A stretch of DNA of 16,543 nt, taken from positions 1-16,543 of the forward strand of contig DATLFI010000439.1 of assembly GCA_035524895.1 (NCBI GenBank), given 5' to 3'. Both the position numbers and the translations under genes were made by a program. The notes under the pieces are model-generated. The model saw nothing but the letters and a program-made list of their open reading frames with translations, ran no database searches and was not told the DNA's origin. This document shows positions 12,751 through 16,543 of the stretch, piece after piece; the first letter of the stretch is position 1, and the number at the start of each line of letters is the position of its first letter. This DNA comes from DATLFI01 sp035524895 (GTDB taxonomy: Bacteria; Acidobacteriota; Thermoanaerobaculia; Multivoradales; Multivoraceae).

Positions 12751-14574
12751 CGCGGGAATGCGCAGGGTCTGGCCGACGTGGATCACGGTCGTGGTCAGGC
12801 GGTTCGCATCCATGATCGAACGCACGGTCACGCCGTAGGTGCCCGCGATCCTGGACAGCGTGTCGCCCGCCCGCACGCGGTGCTCGGCGCTAGCGCGACC
12901 CGCGCCGGGCGCCGGAACGCGCAGCCGCTGGCCGATCCTCAGGTGATCTCGCGCACTCAGACCGTTCGCCGAGGCGAGCGCTGAGACGGTGACCCCGAAG
13001 CGCTGTGCGACCGTCCAGAGACTCTCGCCTGCACGGACCACGTGCTCGCCCGTGTCGCCGTCGCCGTTGGTCGCGTCGGCGACGGCTGCGGGGGCGGAAC
13101 CTGCCTGCGCGACCTGCAGCGGCGGCAGCCGCCCTCCCCTGCCATCGGGTATCTCGAGGACTTGACCGATGTGGATCCGATCCGGCCGCGACAGTTGATT
13201 GGCGCGCTGCAGAGCGACGACCGTGGTGCCGAACCGCTGCGCGATCGTGCTCAGCGTGTCGCCACTCTGAACGCGGTAGCGCGTGGCGAGCTGGCGGTCG
13301 AGCTTGCGATCCGCCGGAAGGTCGGCCCACGCGGTCTGGAATCGAGCCAGGCTTCCTCGGGGCACACGCAGCCGGTAGCCCGCCGGCACCATCAACTGGC
13401 CCCGCACGGTCTCCTCGGCAAGCGCCGGGTTGAGCTCGGCCAGCTCGTCGATCGGGATGCCGCTGAGCTTGGCCAGGTCGGTGAGGAGGAAGTAGGACTG
13501 AGCCGGAAATTCGTCGAACCGAAGCGGCGCCCGCGGCGTGACACCGGGGAACACGGTCTCGCGGTCGGCGTAGAGGGCGACCGCCGCGAGGAACTCGGCG
13601 TAGAAGTTCCTCGACGCGAAGCCGAACGTGCGACTGTTGTACTCCCTGACGATCCTGCCGATGTCGCGACTTCCGACCTGTCGGATCGCCCGTGCCATGC
13701 CGTTGGCGCCGTGGTTGTAGCCGGTGATCGTGATCGGCCAGGTACGCAGCGAGTCGTACTCGCGCACCAGCTTCCTGGCCGCACCATCGGCTGCGAGCAG
13801 CACGTCGGAGCGCTCGTCGACCGCGGAGTCGATCCGAAGGAGCCCGACCGAGGCCCCGCGGGTGAACTGCCAGGCCCCGGACGCGCCCACCTTGGAGCGC
13901 GCGCGGTAGTTGAACATCGACTCGATGAACGGCAGTCGAGAGAGCTCGATCGGCGCCCCGTGCGCGGCCATGATCCGCTCGAGCTCGCCCATGAACATCC
14001 CCGAGATCTCGATCGCCTCGGCGAAGCGATCGCGCTGCCCTGTCTGCCCTCGGATGCGCCGGATGGCCTGGCGGTACTTGGCCGCTCCCCCCGGGACCGT
14101 CGCGAACATGCCAGCGACGCGGGCCAGCTCCTTGGGGTCGGCGCCCGCGGAGTCACCGTTGGCGAGCCTGTTCAGCAACTCCTCCACGGCGCGCACGCCC
14201 GCCTTGACTCGCTCGCTGCGCTCGCGCGCCACCCGCAGGTCGGAGAGGCTGCCGTCGTAGAGGTCGCTGACGTCGACCACGCCGTACACGATGCCGAGGT
14301 GCTCGTCGTCGTGGAGCACCACCTGGGTGGTCGTGTACTTGCCGAAGACTTCGCGCCAGAACTCGATCGCTGGAACGAGGCTCTCGGGAACCGGGAACAC
14401 CTTCGAGTCGATCGCCGGGTGGAAGGCGCCGACCTCGTTGGCACCGGCGGCCAGGGCCCAGGTCAGAGCCAGGCACGTCAGCCCTGCCGCCGCCCACCCG
14501 CGCCTCGAGCACCGCTTGCGCGGGTCGACGACGGATCTCCGGTCAGGGTCGAGGGTGGTCTGGTCGCTGGCCAT
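12742..14574 (-). CDS. Lytic murein transglycosylase with C-terminal LysM repeats (MltD-like)
   Basis: From the ATG at 14574 the product is 610 residues. A signal sequence (WAAAGLTCLALTWALAAGA, about 27-45) leads to an N-terminal helical region and an SLT domain at about 195-335. LSRLPFIESMFNYRARSKVGASGAWQF carries the probable catalytic Glu218, and GYNHGANGMARAI (285-297) is the second SLT signature. These enzymes cleave the MurNAc-GlcNAc bond of peptidoglycan to form 1,6-anhydroMurNAc. A degenerate LysM-like unit (about 360-405) is followed by three clear LysM repeats at 432-475, 510-553 and 564-607, each with a GxxL and a GQxLxxP ending. GGAAGG lies only three bases before the ATG. A GTG or ATG further upstream would extend into a region without a signal peptide pattern. 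The final codons run into the heptamer array. Confidence 0.93.
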   Translation of the reverse strand: MASDQTTLDPDRRSVVDPRKRCSRRGWAAAGLTCLALTWALAAGANEVGAFHPAIDSKVFPVPESLVPAIEFWREVFGKYTTTQVVLHDDEHLGIVYGVVDVSDLYDGSLSDLRVARERSERVKAGVRAVEELLNRLANGDSAGADPKELARVAGMFATVPGGAAKYRQAIRRIRGQTGQRDRFAEAIEISGMFMGELERIMAAHGAPIELSRLPFIESMFNYRARSKVGASGAWQFTRGASVGLLRIDSAVDERSDVLLAADGAARKLVREYDSLRTWPITITGYNHGANGMARAIRQVGSRDIGRIVREYNSRTFGFASRNFYAEFLAAVALYADRETVFPGVTPRAPLRFDEFPAQSYFLLTDLAKLSGIPIDELAELNPALAEETVRGQLMVPAGYRLRVPRGSLARFQTAWADLPADRKLDRQLATRYRVQSGDTLSTIAQRFGTTVVALQRANQLSRPDRIHIGQVLEIPDGRGGRLPPLQVAQAGSAPAAVADATNGDGDTGEHVVRAGESLWTVAQRFGVTVSALASANGLSARDHLRIGQRLRVPAPGAGRASAEHRVRAGDTLSRIAGTYGVTVRSIMDANRLTTTVIHVGQTLRIPAES

Positions 14575-14735
14575 GTTCCTTCCGACGTACGCCACGCTCC
14601 AGTGTTTCGCGCCACCGCTCTCGCCGGTCGGTCTCCTGGGCATCGGATCCGTGACAGCGCCCGGCCGCTGACGCGAGCAAGTCCTCTCGCCACTGAAGGA
14701 TACCGTGTCGTCGCCAACTCGCAAGCCGTCCCTTC

Positions 14736-14771
14736 GGCTCCGTCGCGGCCCAGGCGGATCGCGACGGAGCC
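14736..14771 (-). terminator. Strong hairpin after ahcY, possible terminator
   Basis: GGCTCCGTCGCG (14736-14747) and CGCGACGGAGCC (14760-14771) form a perfect 12-bp GC-rich stem with a 12-base loop. It begins 22 bases past the ahcY stop and lies before the lytic transglycosylase gene. No U-run follows on the minus strand, so it is not a classical intrinsic terminator. It may act with Rho, as a 3'-end stabiliser, or as a U-less terminator of the kind proposed in some high-GC bacteria. Confidence 0.55.
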
Positions 14772-14793
14772 CCAGAGAGCAGGTCGGCCCGAC

Positions 14794-16269
<1,476 letters not shown>

Positions 16270-16386
16270 GGTGACTCCTTGTAGCAACGTGGTGGCAGGT
16301 GGAAGGTGGTCGTGACGGAACGAGGAACGAGTGAGTGGAGCGTTCGATCCTTCGGTGATGTACGGACCTCGAGCCCGCGTGGTCGA
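16270..16386 (-). other. Intergenic leader of ahcY
   Basis: These 117 bases separate the upstream partial gene from ahcY. They contain the AGGAG ribosome-binding site and a tandem pair of GAACGAG (16318-16331, plus-strand reading). I could not find a convincing promoter, terminator or SAH-riboswitch core. Confidence 0.5.
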
Positions 16387-16543
16387 CTAGGTGAGTCCTC
16401 TTACCGCGGCCGGCTCGGCCGCCACTGGTGTCGGCTCCTGCAGGCGCGAACGAAGCGCGGGTTTGCGGCCGGAAACGACGAAGAGGCTCGGGCCTTTGGC
16501 CTGAGGATCGGCGGGAAGAGCGCGCCAGGTCACCGCTTCGAGC
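16387..16543 (-). CDS. C-terminal fragment of an unidentified protein (5' part beyond window)
   Basis: An open frame runs from the right edge to TAG at 16389-16387 and encodes about 51 residues. It begins LEAVTWRALPADPQAKGPS, has a strand-like LFVVSGRKPAL, and ends with a Pro/Ala-rich tail finishing VRGLT. The strand 'LFVVSGRKP' near the C-terminus and the place directly upstream of ahcY would fit a SAM-dependent methyltransferase, including the ArsR-methyltransferase fusions often found beside ahcY. That is only a suggestion from context. The frame is too short to prove it is coding, but base composition and the continuous frame support it. Confidence 0.5.
   Translation of the reverse strand, partial: LEAVTWRALPADPQAKGPSLFVVSGRKPALRSRLQEPTPVAAEPAAVRGLT

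Noticed and set aside
16270..16386. SAH riboswitch upstream of ahcY
   Set aside because: Such elements often precede ahcY, but I could not find the conserved core sequences or the expected paired arms here. A covariance-model search would decide.

Overview
The window is high in G+C (roughly two thirds by eye) and is gene-dense. Nearly everything is on the minus strand; the exceptions are an MpaB-family oxygenase, a tRNA-Leu and rex. Lipobox-type lipoproteins, an MltD-like lytic transglycosylase and several secreted proteins point to a diderm bacterium. The mix of a lone Rex repressor, a long mycobacterial-type AhcY and many unrecognised secreted proteins would fit an uncultivated high-GC lineage such as Acidobacteriota or Myxococcota. 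That placement is inference, not shown by the sequence.

Layout. (1) 1-708: 5' part of a secreted protein running off the left edge. (2) 709-1205: about 500 bases with no convincing gene, holding the promoter side of that protein and a short TGCCTACC/GGTAGG repeat cluster. (3) 1206-2447: an EgtE-like PLP enzyme, divergent from an MpaB/DUF2236 oxygenase at 2640-3758. The space between holds a possible 22-codon leader ORF and an inverted repeat over the mpaB start. (4) 7920 back to 3640: rnr (RNase R), a small lipoprotein and der (ribosome-assembly GTPase), probably co-oriented transcription. The 3' ends of der and mpaB overlap antiparallel by 119 bases. (5) 7914-8738: a promoter, tRNA-Leu(CAG) and rex on the plus strand. 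(6) 12644 back to 8717: Nudix hydrolase, lipoprotein amidohydrolase, unknown secreted protein and rsmD, tightly packed. rsmD overlaps the end of rex by 22 bases. (7) 12742-14574: lytic transglycosylase with LysM repeats, separated from the Nudix gene by a 7-bp tandem repeat array. (8) 14794-16269: ahcY, followed by a strong hairpin and preceded by the 3' end of an unidentified gene at 16387-16543.

Functionally this is a housekeeping neighbourhood: RNA and ribosome maintenance (rnr, der, rsmD, tRNA-Leu), redox control (rex), the methyl cycle (ahcY) and cell-wall turnover. Accessory or uncharacterised enzymes are interspersed. I found no mobile element, CRISPR array, phage or toxin-antitoxin module, and no clear undescribed multi-gene system. 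The unusual points are mostly architectural: overlapping gene ends, possible leaderless starts, a divergent promoter embedded in a start codon, and a heptamer array.
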